Positions 26,483 through 39,000 are shown, counted from the first letter of the stretch. The stretch: 64,000 nt of DNA from Hyphomonadaceae bacterium (GCA_023384105.1 JAHDXR010000001.1:186001-250000), one strand, 5' to 3'. Notes: generated from the sequence alone by a model not told the origin. A program made the numbers and translations.

Positions 26483-26764
26483 ATGTCGCCCTCCAACACC
26501 AAAGCCACTGTCCGCATGGTCGCGGCCAGCTTCGCCGCCGGCGTGAGCGCAATGGTGATGGCCGGCCTCATTGCGCCGGTGGTGGTGCAGGGCGGTCTCA
26601 GCGTGCGTGAGGCGATGGCTTCGCCGGTGGCGCAACGCCCGGAAATCGCGCTCGACGTCGCTGCGGTGCAGGCGCAATTGGCGGACGCCGAGCGCGCCAT
26701 GGACGCCGCCCGTGCGACCACAGCGGACGACATCCGCCGCCTGCAGCGCCTGTCCGGCCGCTAG
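26483..26764 (+). CDS. Small exported or membrane protein, unknown function
   Basis: A 93-residue protein starting MSPSNTKATVRMVAASF. A hydrophobic segment at residues 11-34 is followed by SVREAMASPVAQRP, which could be a signal cleavage region, and an alanine-rich C-terminal helix. The ATG at 26483 is chosen because the longer in-frame start (26309) lies in the galU promoter region and reads as non-coding. No family recognised. Convergent with the transaldolase-like gene 36 bp downstream, with a GC-rich hairpin between. Confidence 0.6.
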   Translation: MSPSNTKATVRMVAASFAAGVSAMVMAGLIAPVVVQGGLSVREAMASPVAQRPEIALDVAAVQAQLADAERAMDAARATTADDIRRLQRLSGR

Positions 26765-26800
26765 AGACGCGGATGCGGGTCCTTTCGGCCCGCGCTTCGA

Positions 26801-27454
26801 TCACAGAATTTTCTGGCCCGTCGCCCGCCAGTCCTTGAGGAACGCCTCGAGGCCGGTGTCGGTAAGGTTGTGCTTGTAGAGCGCCTTGAACACCGCCGGC
26901 GGGATCGTTGCGCAGTCGGCGCCCGCAATGGCGGCGTCGCGGACGTGGCCGGAGGTGCGGATCGAGGCGGCCAGAATCTGGGTTGGGAAGTCGTAATTGT
27001 CGTAGATCGCGCGGATTTCGCGGATCAGCTGCATGCCGTCCTGGCCGCCGTCGTCGAGCCGGCCGAGGAAGGGCGAGATGAAGGTTGCGCCGGCCTTGGC
27101 CGCCAGCAGCGCCTGCACCGCCGAGAAGCAGAGCGTCACGTTGCAGGGATGGCCCTCGTCTTCCAGCGTCCTGCAGGCGCGCAGGCCCTCGCGCGTCAGC
27201 GGCACTTTCACGACGATATTGTCGGCCACCGCCCGCAGCTTGCGGCCTTCGGCCAGCATGCCCTCATAATCCTGGGCCACTACCTCGGCGCTGACCGGCC
27301 CCGGAACGGCGGCGCAAATCTCGCGCAGGGTCTCGAAGAAGTCGCGGCCGGCCTTGGCCACTAGCGAGGGGTTGGTGGTCACGCCATCGACCAGCCCGGT
27401 CTCGGCCAAGGCCTTGAGTTCTGCGACATCGGCGCTGTCGATGAAAATCTGCAT
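26801..27454 (-). CDS. fsa: Fructose-6-phosphate aldolase / short transaldolase
   Basis: A 217-residue (alpha/beta)8 barrel starting [16 protein letters not shown]. The first strand with [15 protein letters not shown], the Schiff-base lysine in NIVVKVPLT, and [20 protein letters not shown] with [11 protein letters not shown] place it in the short transaldolase/FSA family. These exchange three-carbon units in the pentose phosphate pathway (transaldolase) or cleave fructose-6-phosphate; the two activities cannot be told apart here. The ATG at 27454 has GAGGAGC upstream. Divergent from transketolase, its pathway partner. Confidence 0.9.
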   Translation of the reverse strand: MQIFIDSADVAELKALAETGLVDGVTTNPSLVAKAGRDFFETLREICAAVPGPVSAEVVAQDYEGMLAEGRKLRAVADNIVVKVPLTREGLRACRTLEDEGHPCNVTLCFSAVQALLAAKAGATFISPFLGRLDDGGQDGMQLIREIRAIYDNYDFPTQILAASIRTSGHVRDAAIAGADCATIPPAVFKALYKHNLTDTGLEAFLKDWRATGQKIL

Positions 27455-27564
27455 GAAAAAGCTCCTCGCCGCATAGTAACGGGCGCGTCTCGCTGATACC
27501 GGACTTCGCGCGCAGGGCAAGCCGCCCGAATCGCGGCTAAACACCCCTGAAACAGGGAACAGCT

Positions 27565-29559
<1,995 letters not shown>

Positions 29560-29653
29560 TCCGCTGGCGCGCCCGGGCGCTGGCGCATAACCTCTGCGGG
29601 CGAAGCGGATCTTGAAACGGGTTCGAGCGGAGAGCCTGGGGGGGAGGTGAGAG

Positions 29654-31924
29654 ATGAGCGCGCTCAGATTTTGCGGGATCGCCCTCAATGCTCTGGTGCT
29701 GGCCTTGCTCGGCGCCTGCGCAGGCGGCGGCGGCGGGGGCGCGCCGGTCATCACGCCTCCGCCTCCGCCGCCGCTCACGCCGCCTTCATTTCCTCCACTT
29801 GCGCCGCCGCATGCGCCCGGCGACTTTCCGTCGCCCAGCAGCGCTGAATTCAACGCCAATTGGGCGGTGGGCGGGACGAACGCCCAAGTCGCATGGCAGA
29901 ATGGCGCGACGGGCGCGGGCGTCGTCATCGGCGTGATCGATGACGGCATTCATCCCGATCACCCTGAACTCACGGGCAGGGTGCTTGCGACCTCGGTCGA
30001 CATTGCGCCCGGGCGCGATGCGCTGGTGACGAACCAGTCGCACGGCAGCGAACTCTCCTCGCTGATGGTGGGCAATTATAATGGCCAGCAGACCGTCGGC
30101 CTCGCGTTCGACGCCCATGTGCTGGCGATCCGCGCCGACAACGGATCGGGCGGGTTTCCCGACAATTATCTCGCCATGGCGATCGACTACGCCCGCCAGC
30201 AGGGCGTCGACGTCATCAATCTTTCGCTGGGCGGGCCGTCGCCCAGTTCGGCGCAAGTGCGGCAGGCGATCCAGGCGGCGACAGCCGCCGGCATCATCAT
30301 CGTTGTTTCCGCCGGCAATGAGGGCGCGAGCGGGGCCACGCAACCATCCTATCCGGCCTTCAACGCCGTCGACCTGTCGGTCTCCAACGGCCTCATCATG
30401 GTCGCCGGCGGTTTGAACTCGAACGGCAGCCTGAACACCGTCTCCAGCCCGCCGGGCGCGGCGCAGAACTATTACATGGTGGCGCCGGGCTGGCAGATCA
30501 TCGTGCCGGACTTCGGCCCGCCCGGGCCGGTGCCGGGCTATCAGCAGTGCGGCCTTGGACCCAATGGCGATCTCTGCCAGATTCAGGGCACCTCCTACGC
30601 TTCGCCGATGATTGCTGCGGCGGTCGCGCTCATCAAGGATGGGTTTCCGGGTCTGACGTCGGCGCAAGTGGTCGATCTGCTTTTCACGACGGCTGACGAT
30701 CTCGGGCCCGCGGGGACCGATTCGCTCTACGGTCGCGGCCGTCTCAATATCGGCCGTGCGTTTCAGCCGGTCGGGCCGTTGGCGACCCCGCTCGGCGGCG
30801 TCGAGCTTACGCCGGCAAGCCTGGTCGGCGCCGCAGGACCGGCGTTTGGCGATGGCGTTCAGCGCGCCGGCGTCTGGTCGATGGTTGGATTTGACGCCTA
30901 CGGACGCACTTTTCCGGTCGACCTGTCGCAGCGTTGGATCAGCGCCCATCCGGGGCCTTCGGCGCTCGCCGAAGCGCCGCTTCTGTGGCGCAATGAGCAA
31001 GCCGCCGGCGGCGTGCATGTGCAGGCCGCGCTGAACCAGAGCGCGTTGCCGCAATCGCTGCGGACGCCGATCGATCGCGCCGAACTCGACCAAAACCCGA
31101 TGCGGATCGATGCGGCGCTGGCGCCTGGGCTGACATTGAGTTTCGCCGCTCACGGCGCGCGCAGCGCCTATGAGTATGACGGCGATTCCGTCAGCCATTT
31201 GGATTGGGTGAATTCCGATCTCTCGCTGCGCCTCACTCATCGGCTCAACGACACGGTGAGTCTTTCGCTTGTCTCGGAGTCCGGCGAAGTCCGGAGTCCG
31301 CTGCCGTTCGCATCCTCGTCTTCGCGCGAAGGGACCGCGGCCAGAGCCTCGTTCGACTTCGCCCGCGGCGGCTTCGATCTCACTTTGGGGCGCATCGACG
31401 AAGAGCACGGCCTGATGGGGCTTGCCTGGAACGGGCTCTTCGGCGCGACGCCGGGCGGGGAGACGGCTTTCGCCGGTTTTGGCGCCCATGTCGACGCCAA
31501 CGAAGATTTGCGCTTCACACTGAGCGCCGAGCTGGGCGAGGCTCGTCTGGCCCGAAGCGGCTGGCTCGAAGTGGTCGAGCCGCTGCGTTCGAGCGCGTTT
31601 CTGGCGGAGGCGCGATTTGAGCCCGAATGGCTCGGCGGCGCGCTGACGCTCTCGCTCGCCCAGCCGCTCCGGGTTGAGGACGGCGCGCTTGCGTTCATGG
31701 CGCCCACGGCGACGAAGTACGGCCGCCAGAGTCTGCGCTTCGAGCGACGCGAGTTTGAACCGACGCCTTCGGGGCGCGAGTTGCGCCTGGGGCTTGGCTA
31801 TTCCTATCGGCGAGGCGAGGCGCTCTCCGCTCTTGGCGAGGTGCTCTACGTGGAGGAGCCCGGCCATGTCGCCGGCGCAGAGCCGCAAACCGTGCTGAGG
31901 TTCGGCGTCCGCGTCGCCAACTAG
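29654..31924 (+). CDS. S8 subtilisin-like protease lipoprotein with C-terminal barrel-like region
   Basis: A 756-residue protein. A lipobox LALLGACAGG (Cys22) is followed by Gly- and Pro-rich linkers (ITPPPPPPLTPPSFPPLAPP). The S8 protease domain spans about residues 60-370, with the triad in VIDDGIHPDHPE (Asp), SHGSELSS (His) and GTSYASPM (Ser near 314). The remaining ~380 residues are rich in alternating beta patterns, and the protein ends LRFGVRVAN, like an outer-membrane beta-barrel. It therefore resembles a subtilase autotransporter, with the unusual feature of a lipidation site. GGGGGGAGGTGAG precedes the ATG. Substrate unknown. Confidence 0.85.
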   Translation: MSALRFCGIALNALVLALLGACAGGGGGGAPVITPPPPPPLTPPSFPPLAPPHAPGDFPSPSSAEFNANWAVGGTNAQVAWQNGATGAGVVIGVIDDGIHPDHPELTGRVLATSVDIAPGRDALVTNQSHGSELSSLMVGNYNGQQTVGLAFDAHVLAIRADNGSGGFPDNYLAMAIDYARQQGVDVINLSLGGPSPSSAQVRQAIQAATAAGIIIVVSAGNEGASGATQPSYPAFNAVDLSVSNGLIMVAGGLNSNGSLNTVSSPPGAAQNYYMVAPGWQIIVPDFGPPGPVPGYQQCGLGPNGDLCQIQGTSYASPMIAAAVALIKDGFPGLTSAQVVDLLFTTADDLGPAGTDSLYGRGRLNIGRAFQPVGPLATPLGGVELTPASLVGAAGPAFGDGVQRAGVWSMVGFDAYGRTFPVDLSQRWISAHPGPSALAEAPLLWRNEQAAGGVHVQAALNQSALPQSLRTPIDRAELDQNPMRIDAALAPGLTLSFAAHGARSAYEYDGDSVSHLDWVNSDLSLRLTHRLNDTVSLSLVSESGEVRSPLPFASSSSREGTAARASFDFARGGFDLTLGRIDEEHGLMGLAWNGLFGATPGGETAFAGFGAHVDANEDLRFTLSAELGEARLARSGWLEVVEPLRSSAFLAEARFEPEWLGGALTLSLAQPLRVEDGALAFMAPTATKYGRQSLRFERREFEPTPSGRELRLGLGYSYRRGEALSALGEVLYVEEPGHVAGAEPQTVLRFGVRVAN

Positions 31925-31958
31925 AATTGGCCGCGATTTCGCCGTCCGTTTCCGCCGG

Positions 31959-33023
31959 CTAGAGCAGCGCCGCGGCTTCGCGCAGCTGCTTGACGTCCTG
32001 GGCGCGCTCGCGCGGAAGAATGATGACGGCCTCGGGCGTTGCGACGATGATGAGGCCGCTCACGCCGGCGGCGCACACTTTTATACCGTCGCCGCGCAGC
32101 AGATTTCCCGCCCCGTCAAGCGCCAGCGCCTGGCCGTGCAGCGCATTGTTCGCCGCATCCTTTTCCGTAATACGCCAGATTTCGTCCCAGGCGCCGATGT
32201 CGGCCCAGCCGATCTCGCAGGGCGCCACGGCGGCGCGCGACGTGCGCTCCATGACGGCGATGTCGAGCGGCTGCGCCGGGACGCGCGCGAACAGCTCGGC
32301 GTCGAGATGGATCTCATCGCCTTCGCGGCATGCGGCCTTGAGCGCGGCAAGCGCGGCGTCGCGGATATTGGCGCTGGCGGCGAACTCTTCCAGCAGGACC
32401 TGCGGATGGAACAGGAAGATGCCGGCGTTCCAGGAATAGCCGCCCTCCGCGAGATAGGCGCTGGCGGTCTCCGTATTCGGCTTCTCGCGGAAGCTCGCGA
32501 TCGCAAACACGCTGTCGCCCAGCTCCGCGCCGCGTTTGATATAGCCATAGCCCGTGGCCGGACGATCGGGCGTAATGCCGAACGTGACGATGCGCTCGCG
32601 CGCGAACGGGGCGGCGCGTTCGATCGCGGCGCGGAAGGCGGCGGCGTCGACGATGACGTGATCGGCCGGCATGAGCAGAACCAGCGCATCCGGGTCGAAC
32701 TCGGCGGCGACGGCGGCCGCCACCGCGCCGACGGCGGCGGTGTTGCGCGGCGCCGGTTCAAGCACGATGGCGGCGGGCGCGACGTTCGCGCGCGCAAGAT
32801 GTTCGCGGACGAGCGGGGTGTGCCGCGCGTTGCACAGCACCAGCGGCGGCGCAAACGAGAGCAGCGCCGTATCGCCGCCCAGGCGCCGTGCGGTCTCGGT
32901 GAACAGCGAGTCCGCGCCCCCGCTTAACGCGTGGAATTGCTTCGGACGCGCCTCGGTGGACACCGGCCAGAGCCGCGCGCCGGCGCCGCCGGACATGATC
33001 GCGGGGATGATGCGGATGGTCAT
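31959..33023 (-). CDS. manC: Mannose-1-phosphate guanylyltransferase (short form)
   Basis: A 354-residue nucleotidyltransferase producing GDP-mannose. The signature PAIMSGGAGARLWPVSTEAR with PKQFHAL, then LMPADHVIVDAAAFRAAI and FREKPNTETASAYL, are diagnostic. The C-terminal phosphomannose isomerase domain present in bifunctional ManC/AlgA proteins is absent, so this is the single-function form. It feeds mannose- or fucose-containing surface glycans. Tail to tail with the subtilase gene; the sulfate-activation genes lie upstream on the same strand. Confidence 0.92.
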   Translation of the reverse strand: MTIRIIPAIMSGGAGARLWPVSTEARPKQFHALSGGADSLFTETARRLGGDTALLSFAPPLVLCNARHTPLVREHLARANVAPAAIVLEPAPRNTAAVGAVAAAVAAEFDPDALVLLMPADHVIVDAAAFRAAIERAAPFARERIVTFGITPDRPATGYGYIKRGAELGDSVFAIASFREKPNTETASAYLAEGGYSWNAGIFLFHPQVLLEEFAASANIRDAALAALKAACREGDEIHLDAELFARVPAQPLDIAVMERTSRAAVAPCEIGWADIGAWDEIWRITEKDAANNALHGQALALDGAGNLLRGDGIKVCAAGVSGLIIVATPEAVIILPRERAQDVKQLREAAALL

Positions 33024-33113
33024 GACGTAGTGTGGCCTTTCACGCGCCGTCGCAAAAGCCGAGCCGGTTCAAAATCGCCCTTCGTCCCGAAATGAGACGC
33101 GCCGCTGCGGGAC

Positions 33114-34964
33114 TTATCGGGAAATCGCCGCGCCGATGGCCTTCACGATCGCCTCCGCGGCGTCCGCGGGGCTGGTATTGACGGCATCGATATGAATTTC
33201 CGGGCGCGCCGGCGGCTCGTACGGCGAGTCGATGCCGGTGAAATTCTTGAGCTGACCCGCGCGCGCCTTCTTGTAGAGGCCTTTGACGTCGCGCTGTTCA
33301 GCCACCTCAAGCGGCGTGTCGACGTGGATTTCGAAGAACTCGCCTTGCTTGGCCAGGCCGCGCGCCAGCTCGCGCTCCTGCCGGAACGGCGAGATGAAGG
33401 AGACAAGCACGATCAGGCCGGCATCGGCCATGAGCTTCGCCACTTCGGCTATGCGGCGGATGTTCTCGACGCGATCGGCCGGCGTGAAGCCGAGATCGCG
33501 GTTAAGGCCATGGCGGATGTTGTCGCCGTCGAGCAGCACGGTGTGGCGGCCCAGCGAGTGCAGCCGCTTCTCCACTAGGTTGGCGATGGTCGACTTGCCG
33601 GCGCCCGAGAGGCCGGTGAACCACAGAATCGCCGGGCGCTGGCCCTTGATCGCCGCATGCGCCTCGCGGTCCACCTCCAGCGCCTGCCAGTGCACGTTGT
33701 GCGCGCGCCGCAGAGCGAAATGGATCAGCCCCGTGCCGGCCGTTTCGCCGGTATCGAGATCGATCAGGATGAAGCCGCCGGTCTCGCGGTTCCGCTCGAA
33801 CGGATCGAATGGAATGTCGCGGTCGAGGCTGACGTTGCAGACGCCAATGCCGTTCGCATCGAGTTGTTTTTCCGGCGTATGCTGGAAGGAGTCGATATCG
33901 AAGCCGTAGCGGATTTCCGTGATTGTCGCGTTGGCCTGCGCGGCGCCGATTTTCAATCCATATCGGCGTCCCGGAAAAAGCGGCGTGTCGCTCATCCAGA
34001 TGACGGTGGCCTGGAACTGGTCGGCGATCTCGCACGGCGCGTCGGCGGCGGCGATAACGTCGCCGCGCGAACAGTCGATCTCGTGGTCGAGCGTGAGCGT
34101 CACCGACTGGCCGGCGATCGCTTCCGGCAGATCGCCGTCGGCGGTGACGATGCGGGCGACATTCGCCGTGCGGCCCGACGGCAGCACGCGGACGGCATCG
34201 CCGGGCTTCACGCGGCCGGCGGAGAGCCGTCCGGAAAAGCCGCGGAAATCGAGATTGGGCCGCGCCACGCTTTGCACCGCCATGCGCAGCGGCCGGTCGG
34301 CGCGATCCGCTTCGCTGGGCTCGGCGGTCTCCAGAAGTTCGATCAGCGTCGGCCCGTCGTACCAGGGCGTCGATGCGCTGCGCGCGACGATGTTGTCGCC
34401 GCCGACGCCGGAGACTGGGATCGCCGCCAGCCGCGGAATCTCGAGCGTTTCCGCGAGCGCCACGAAATCAGAGACGATCCGGTGATACCTGGTTTTGTCG
34501 TAGCCGATCAGATCCATCTTGGTGATGGCGAGCACCGCCTGCTTCACCCCCATCAGCGAGGCGATGAAGGCGTGTCGGCGCGTTTGCGTCAGCACGCCTT
34601 TGCGCGCGTCGATCAGCAGAAGGGCGACATCGGCGTTGGAGGCCGCCGTCGCCATGTTGCGCGTGTACTGAGTGTGGCCCGGGGCGTCTGCGACGACGAA
34701 CGTGCGCTTCTCGGTAGCGAAGTAGCGATAGGCGACGTCGATGGTGACGCCTTGTTCCCGCTCGGCCATCAGGCCGTCGACCAGCAGTGCGAAATCGAGT
34801 TCGCCGCCGCGCGTGCCGATGCTCCTGGAGTCGCGCGCCAGCGCTTCCAGCTGATCGTCGGGGATTGCGCCGAGGTCGTACAGAAGGCGCCCGATCAACG
34901 TCGACTTGCCGTCGTCGACCGAGCCGCAGGCCACCAGCCGGAGGAGGGATTTGGCGCCCGGCAT
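33114..34964 (-). CDS. cysNC: Bifunctional ATP sulfurylase GTPase subunit / APS kinase (CysN-CysC fusion)
   Basis: A 616-residue fusion. The N-terminal two thirds is an EF-Tu-like GTPase ([46 protein letters not shown]) that drives ATP sulfurylase with CysD. The C-terminal part is adenylylsulfate kinase with P-loop GLSGAGKST near residue 450 and [15 protein letters not shown]. Together they make APS and PAPS from sulfate. This NodQ-like fusion often supplies PAPS for glycan sulfation as well as assimilation. The ATG at 34964 overlaps the cysD stop (TGATG). Confidence 0.95.
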   Translation of the reverse strand: MPGAKSLLRLVACGSVDDGKSTLIGRLLYDLGAIPDDQLEALARDSRSIGTRGGELDFALLVDGLMAEREQGVTIDVAYRYFATEKRTFVVADAPGHTQYTRNMATAASNADVALLLIDARKGVLTQTRRHAFIASLMGVKQAVLAITKMDLIGYDKTRYHRIVSDFVALAETLEIPRLAAIPVSGVGGDNIVARSASTPWYDGPTLIELLETAEPSEADRADRPLRMAVQSVARPNLDFRGFSGRLSAGRVKPGDAVRVLPSGRTANVARIVTADGDLPEAIAGQSVTLTLDHEIDCSRGDVIAAADAPCEIADQFQATVIWMSDTPLFPGRRYGLKIGAAQANATITEIRYGFDIDSFQHTPEKQLDANGIGVCNVSLDRDIPFDPFERNRETGGFILIDLDTGETAGTGLIHFALRRAHNVHWQALEVDREAHAAIKGQRPAILWFTGLSGAGKSTIANLVEKRLHSLGRHTVLLDGDNIRHGLNRDLGFTPADRVENIRRIAEVAKLMADAGLIVLVSFISPFRQERELARGLAKQGEFFEIHVDTPLEVAEQRDVKGLYKKARAGQLKNFTGIDSPYEPPARPEIHIDAVNTSPADAAEAIVKAIGAAISR

Positions 34965-35869
34965 CAGAAATAGCCGTCCTGCTTCTTCTTCTCCATCGAA
35001 GAGGGCGTGTCTTGGTCGATCAGGCGGCCTTGGCGCTCGCTGGCGCGCGATTCCGCGATTTCGCGGATGATGTCGCCGACGCTTTCCGCCTCGCTCTCGA
35101 CCGCTCCGGACAGCGGATAGCAGCCGAGCGTGCGGAAGCGAACGCGCCGCATCTCGGGCTGTTCGCCGGCCTCGATCTGCATGCGTTCGTCGTCCATCAT
35201 GATCCATGCGCCGGAACGGCGGACGACGCGGCGCTCCGCCGAGAAATAGAGCGGCGCGACCGGGATACGCTCAGCCTCGATGTATTGCCACACGTCGAGT
35301 TCGGTCCAATTCGAAAGCGGGAAGACGCGGAAGCTTTCGCCCGGCCGCACTCTCGTATTGTAGAGGCTCCACAGCTCCGGGCGCTGGTTCTTGGGGTCCC
35401 AGCGCTGATGCGCGGAGCGCAACGAAAAGATGCGTTCCTTGGCGCGGCTCTTTTCTTCGTCGCGACGCGCGCCGCCGATCGCTGCGTCGAATCCATACTC
35501 CGCCAGCGCTCGGCGCAGTCCTTCGGTTTTCCAGAGTTGCGTGTGCAGTTCCGAGCCATGTTCGAACGGATTGATGTTGCGCGCGGCGGCGTCGGGATTG
35601 CGATAGACGATCAGTTCGTGCTCGGCCGCCGCGCGGTCGCGCATCGCGTACATGTCGCGGAACTTCCAAGTCGTATCGACGTGCAGCAGCGGAAACGGCA
35701 GCTTGCCGGGAAAGAACGCTTTTTTCGCCAGGTGCAGCAGCACCGCGCTGTCCTTGCCCATGGAATAGAGCAGCACCGGCCGCTGTAGTTCCGCAGCCGT
35801 CTCGCGCAGGATGTGGATGCTTTCTGCTTCGAGGCTCTGCAGGTGCGTAAGGCGCGGGCTAGACGCCAT
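34964..35869 (-). CDS. cysD: Sulfate adenylyltransferase subunit 2
   Basis: A 301-residue catalytic subunit of ATP sulfurylase, starting [20 protein letters not shown]. The PP-loop ATP site is [20 protein letters not shown], followed by [16 protein letters not shown] and the conserved C-terminus [20 protein letters not shown]. It works with CysNC, to which it is translationally coupled. Its own start overlaps the end of the epimerase gene by 11 bp, linking sulfate activation to the sugar-nucleotide operon. Confidence 0.95.
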   Translation of the reverse strand: MASSPRLTHLQSLEAESIHILRETAAELQRPVLLYSMGKDSAVLLHLAKKAFFPGKLPFPLLHVDTTWKFRDMYAMRDRAAAEHELIVYRNPDAAARNINPFEHGSELHTQLWKTEGLRRALAEYGFDAAIGGARRDEEKSRAKERIFSLRSAHQRWDPKNQRPELWSLYNTRVRPGESFRVFPLSNWTELDVWQYIEAERIPVAPLYFSAERRVVRRSGAWIMMDDERMQIEAGEQPEMRRVRFRTLGCYPLSGAVESEAESVGDIIREIAESRASERQGRLIDQDTPSSMEKKKQDGYF

Positions 35870-36869
35870 AATGGCCTCTATACCAATCGACGAACTTCTG
35901 CACGCCGAGGTCGATCGGCGTCCGCGGCGCGAAATCGACGTCGCGCGCCAGGTCGTCGACGTCGGCGTAGGTCGAGGGCACGTCGCCCGGCTGCATCGGC
36001 AGGAAATTCTTGATCGCCTGCTTGCCGGTGGCGCGTTCGATCGAGGCGATCAGGTCCATCAGCTTCACCGGCGCGTGGTTGCCGATATTGTAGATGCGAT
36101 AGGGCGCGGTGGAGCTGGCGGGATCGGGCGCTGCGCCGTTCCAGTCGGGATTGGGCTGCGCCGGCCGTTCGCCAACCCGCACCAGCGCCTCGACCACGTC
36201 GTCGATATACGTGAAGTCGCGCGCCATTTCGCCGTTGTTGAACACGTCGATCGGCCGGCCTTCGAGGATCGCGCGGGTGAACAGGTACATCGCCATGTCG
36301 GGCCGTCCCCACGGGCCGTACACCGTGAAGAAGCGCAGGCCCGTGGCCGGAAGGCGATAGAGATGGCTGTAGGAATGCGCCATCAGCTCGTTCGCCTTTT
36401 TCGTCGCCGCATAAAGGCTCAAAGGATGGTCGACGTTCTGATGCACGGAGAACGGCATCTTGGTGTTGGCGCCGTAGACCGAACTCGATGACGCGAACAC
36501 CAGATGCTTCACGCCGCCGTGACGGCAGCATTCGAGCAGGTTGAGAAAGCCGTCGAGATTGGAGCGCACATAGGCGCGCGGATCCTGCAGCGAATAGCGC
36601 ACGCCCGCCTGCGCGGCCATGTTGAAGACAAGCTCGAACCGATGCTGCTCGAACAGCGCATCCATGGCTTCGGCGTCGGCGAGATCGATCTCGGCAAAGC
36701 TGAAGCCGGGATGTTCTTTGAGCGCCTTCAGCCGGCTGCGCTTCAGCTCGACGTCATAATAGGCGCTCATGTTGTCGAGGCCGACGACGGTCGCGCCGCC
36801 GCGCAACAGGCGATCGGCCAAGTGAAAGCCGATGAAGCCAGCAGCGCCGGTCACCAGAATTGCCGTCAT
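35859..36869 (-). CDS. NAD-dependent UDP-glucuronate 4-epimerase-type enzyme
   Basis: A 336-residue extended SDR. Seen: [20 protein letters not shown] (NAD-binding GxxGxxG), [20 protein letters not shown], the Ser of ASSSSVYG, and the catalytic [20 protein letters not shown]. The YYDVxLKxxRL segment is typical of UDP-glucuronate 4-epimerases that make UDP-galacturonate for capsule or LPS. The ATG at 36869 is chosen because the longer frame runs into the neighbouring ligase gene. First of an epimerase-cysD-cysNC unit, which suggests a sulfated, uronic-acid-containing glycan. Confidence 0.9.
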   Translation of the reverse strand: MTAILVTGAAGFIGFHLADRLLRGGATVVGLDNMSAYYDVELKRSRLKALKEHPGFSFAEIDLADAEAMDALFEQHRFELVFNMAAQAGVRYSLQDPRAYVRSNLDGFLNLLECCRHGGVKHLVFASSSSVYGANTKMPFSVHQNVDHPLSLYAATKKANELMAHSYSHLYRLPATGLRFFTVYGPWGRPDMAMYLFTRAILEGRPIDVFNNGEMARDFTYIDDVVEALVRVGERPAQPNPDWNGAAPDPASSTAPYRIYNIGNHAPVKLMDLIASIERATGKQAIKNFLPMQPGDVPSTYADVDDLARDVDFAPRTPIDLGVQKFVDWYRGHYGV

Positions 36870-36948
36870 ATATGCAACGTCTCGCTCGTGGCTTGTGCGC
36901 CTGCCGGTTCGATAAAAGCCAGACTTAACAAAAGCAACCGCCCGCTGC

Positions 36949-38109
36949 TCAAGCGCTGCGCCGCGGCAGCGCCGCGACCAGCGCGGCGGCGACGAACATC
37001 GTTGCGATCCACCATTCCTGCCAGATGCCGAAGCCGACATTGGCGATGACGCCGAGCGAGGCCAGGCTCGCCGCCGCAGCCGCAGCGGCGGGCCGGTCGG
37101 CGGCGAGGGTTTTGGCGAGCCACAGCCCGCCCGTAATCAGCGCCGCCGCCGCGATCACAGCGCCGACCGCGCCGGTTTCAAACCAGATCTGCAGACTGGC
37201 GCTATGCGGGTGCAACTGCACCGCGCGCTGCTCGACGCCCTGCACGACAATCGTGTCGTTCACTGCGCGCGACGCATCCAGGCCGTGGCCGAGCCAAGGA
37301 CGCTCCAGGATCTTGGCGCAGACATAGTTCCAGATGCCGGCGCGCGCCGCCCAGCTATAGGGCAGGGCTTCAGTCAGCGCGGGGTTTGCCAGCGCCAGGG
37401 GCGTCAGGAACGGCGCGCCCAGAAGCCAGATTGCGAGCCCCGCGGAGATCGTGAGCAGACAGGCTCGGGGACGCCAGAGGCTCAGCGCGAAGACCAGGAC
37501 GCCCGCCCCCCACGCCGCAATCTGCGCCGCCATGCCGAACGGCAGCGACAGAAGGCCGCTCACCACGACGAGCGCGGCGCCCGCCCTGGGGCGGGCTGCC
37601 GTCAGCAGCGCCCCGGCCGCGCCCCAGGTCAGCGCCAGCAGGACGATGGCGCCCCGATTGACGTTGCGGGCGATTTCCAGGCTCTCGTCGATATGCGGAT
37701 TGGCGGCGCGGTTGAGGGGCATGTCGGCAAGCCCTTCGATCGCCATCAGACCGCACAGCACGATGAAGGCGGCCACCCCCAGCGCGCGGACGAGTTCGCG
37801 ATTGGCGCCGTCGGCGGCGGCGGCCGCGAAGGCCAAGCCGAGCGGGGCAAGCAGGAGCAGCTTGAGCGCCTGTTCGCCGGCCTCGACCGGCGACCAGGCG
37901 CCGGAGAGCGCGGCCCACCCGGCCAGAGCCAGGAGCAGAAGGAGCGGCGCCCCTCCCGGCCGCGCCAGCGCCGCCGCCCGGCGGGGGCGGAACGCCGCCA
38001 GGCCCGCCAGCGACAGGAGCACGGGCAGCGCCATCGCCCCGCCGGCCGAGGCGGCGGGAAGGAGCACGAAAAGAACCGTCACCGCGGCTCCGCTCAGGCT
38101 AGCCCGCAT
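36949..38109 (-). CDS. O-antigen ligase / Wzy-type membrane protein
   Basis: A 386-residue multi-spanning protein with about 10-12 hydrophobic segments. A periplasmic loop carries ILERPWLGHGLDASR and LHPHSASLQIWFETG, the pattern of the O-antigen ligase/polymerase superfamily (PF04932). The ATG at 38109 is preceded by a strong GGAGGT. Proteins of this kind join or polymerise lipid-linked oligosaccharides on the periplasmic face. Ligase and polymerase cannot be distinguished from sequence alone. Located just upstream of the epimerase-cysDNC unit on the same strand. Confidence 0.82.
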   Translation of the reverse strand: MRASLSGAAVTVLFVLLPAASAGGAMALPVLLSLAGLAAFRPRRAAALARPGGAPLLLLLALAGWAALSGAWSPVEAGEQALKLLLLAPLGLAFAAAAADGANRELVRALGVAAFIVLCGLMAIEGLADMPLNRAANPHIDESLEIARNVNRGAIVLLALTWGAAGALLTAARPRAGAALVVVSGLLSLPFGMAAQIAAWGAGVLVFALSLWRPRACLLTISAGLAIWLLGAPFLTPLALANPALTEALPYSWAARAGIWNYVCAKILERPWLGHGLDASRAVNDTIVVQGVEQRAVQLHPHSASLQIWFETGAVGAVIAAAALITGGLWLAKTLAADRPAAAAAAASLASLGVIANVGFGIWQEWWIATMFVAAALVAALPRRSA

Positions 38110-38303
38110 CTGACCTCCATCGCCGGAAGCGCCCAATCTGGTCCCGATCTAGCCAAGCTTGCCGGTTTCGTAATCAATCTTTCAGCTTCGTCACTGGAGA
38201 AGTTAGCCTGGGCCCTTGGCGCCGGGGGAGATTTAAGCTTTGTTACGCCCTGGACGCGTATGAATTGAGTGGACGCGGCCGTATTTGCGCTCGGGAGTGG
38301 TGG

Positions 38304-38888
38304 ATGTCGGAGAAGCCCAGCTTCGAGCGTGAGGTTCGCGACACGGTTGTGAAGTCAGGCCTGACCGGCGTAGCCGCCACCGTGCTGGCGGTGACGGTGT
38401 TTTCGCCGGCCGGCTTGGGTGGCATTGTCGGCACCAGCATGGCCTCGGGCTTCGGCGCCGACGCTTCGGCTGCCTCGACCGACAACCCTTACGCCAATCT
38501 GCCCGCTTTCCGTCAGCCGTTCAGTCCGCAGGAAATTTCGGAAGTGCGCGGCGTCCTGGCCAGCACCACCGCGCAGATGGAATTCACGCGCGCGGCGACG
38601 GAAGCCCGGATCGAACATATTCGCACCATCGCCTCGGCTGACAGCGTGGCGGCGCCTGCGCCGATGCCGGCGGTCACCATGCCTCAGTACGCGCAAGCGG
38701 CGCCGGCGGCTGCGCCCAACTTGCGTCTGACGCTCAGCGAACCGGCGCCCACGCCGGTTGTTGAAGCTGTGCGTGCGGATGAGCGGCCGGTGCGCGTAAG
38801 TTATAGCGGCTACGCGGATCATGGCGCGCTGCATCGCGATCCGCATCTTGAACTCGCCGAGCTTTTCCTCGCCCATAGCGATTTCTGA
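38304..38888 (+). CDS. Single-pass membrane or exported protein, unknown function
   Basis: A 194-residue protein starting MSEKPSFEREVRDTVVKSGL, with a hydrophobic segment around residues 18-45 (LTGVAATVLAVTVFSPAGLG). Then a short conserved-looking block (NPYANLPAFRQPFSPQEISE), an alanine/proline-rich stretch and an acidic end. Its N-terminus resembles that of the 93-residue protein at 26483 in layout but not clearly in sequence. No family recognised. Divergent from the O-antigen ligase gene, so it may belong to envelope biogenesis. Confidence 0.65.
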   Translation: MSEKPSFEREVRDTVVKSGLTGVAATVLAVTVFSPAGLGGIVGTSMASGFGADASAASTDNPYANLPAFRQPFSPQEISEVRGVLASTTAQMEFTRAATEARIEHIRTIASADSVAAPAPMPAVTMPQYAQAAPAAAPNLRLTLSEPAPTPVVEAVRADERPVRVSYSGYADHGALHRDPHLELAELFLAHSDF

Positions 38889-39000
38889 GCTTCTCGCCCG
38901 AGTTTCCCCGAAAATCCACAGCAGCATGCAAAGCGCGAGGCGATGACACGCTTCGCCTCGTGCGTTAGTTATGTCCGCGCTTTTCGGTGGGGAGTAGGTG

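Noticed and set aside
26765-26800. Hairpin between the 93-residue gene and the transaldolase-like gene
   Set aside because: Stem is GC-rich but imperfect and lacks a T-run, so it is not called as a terminator.
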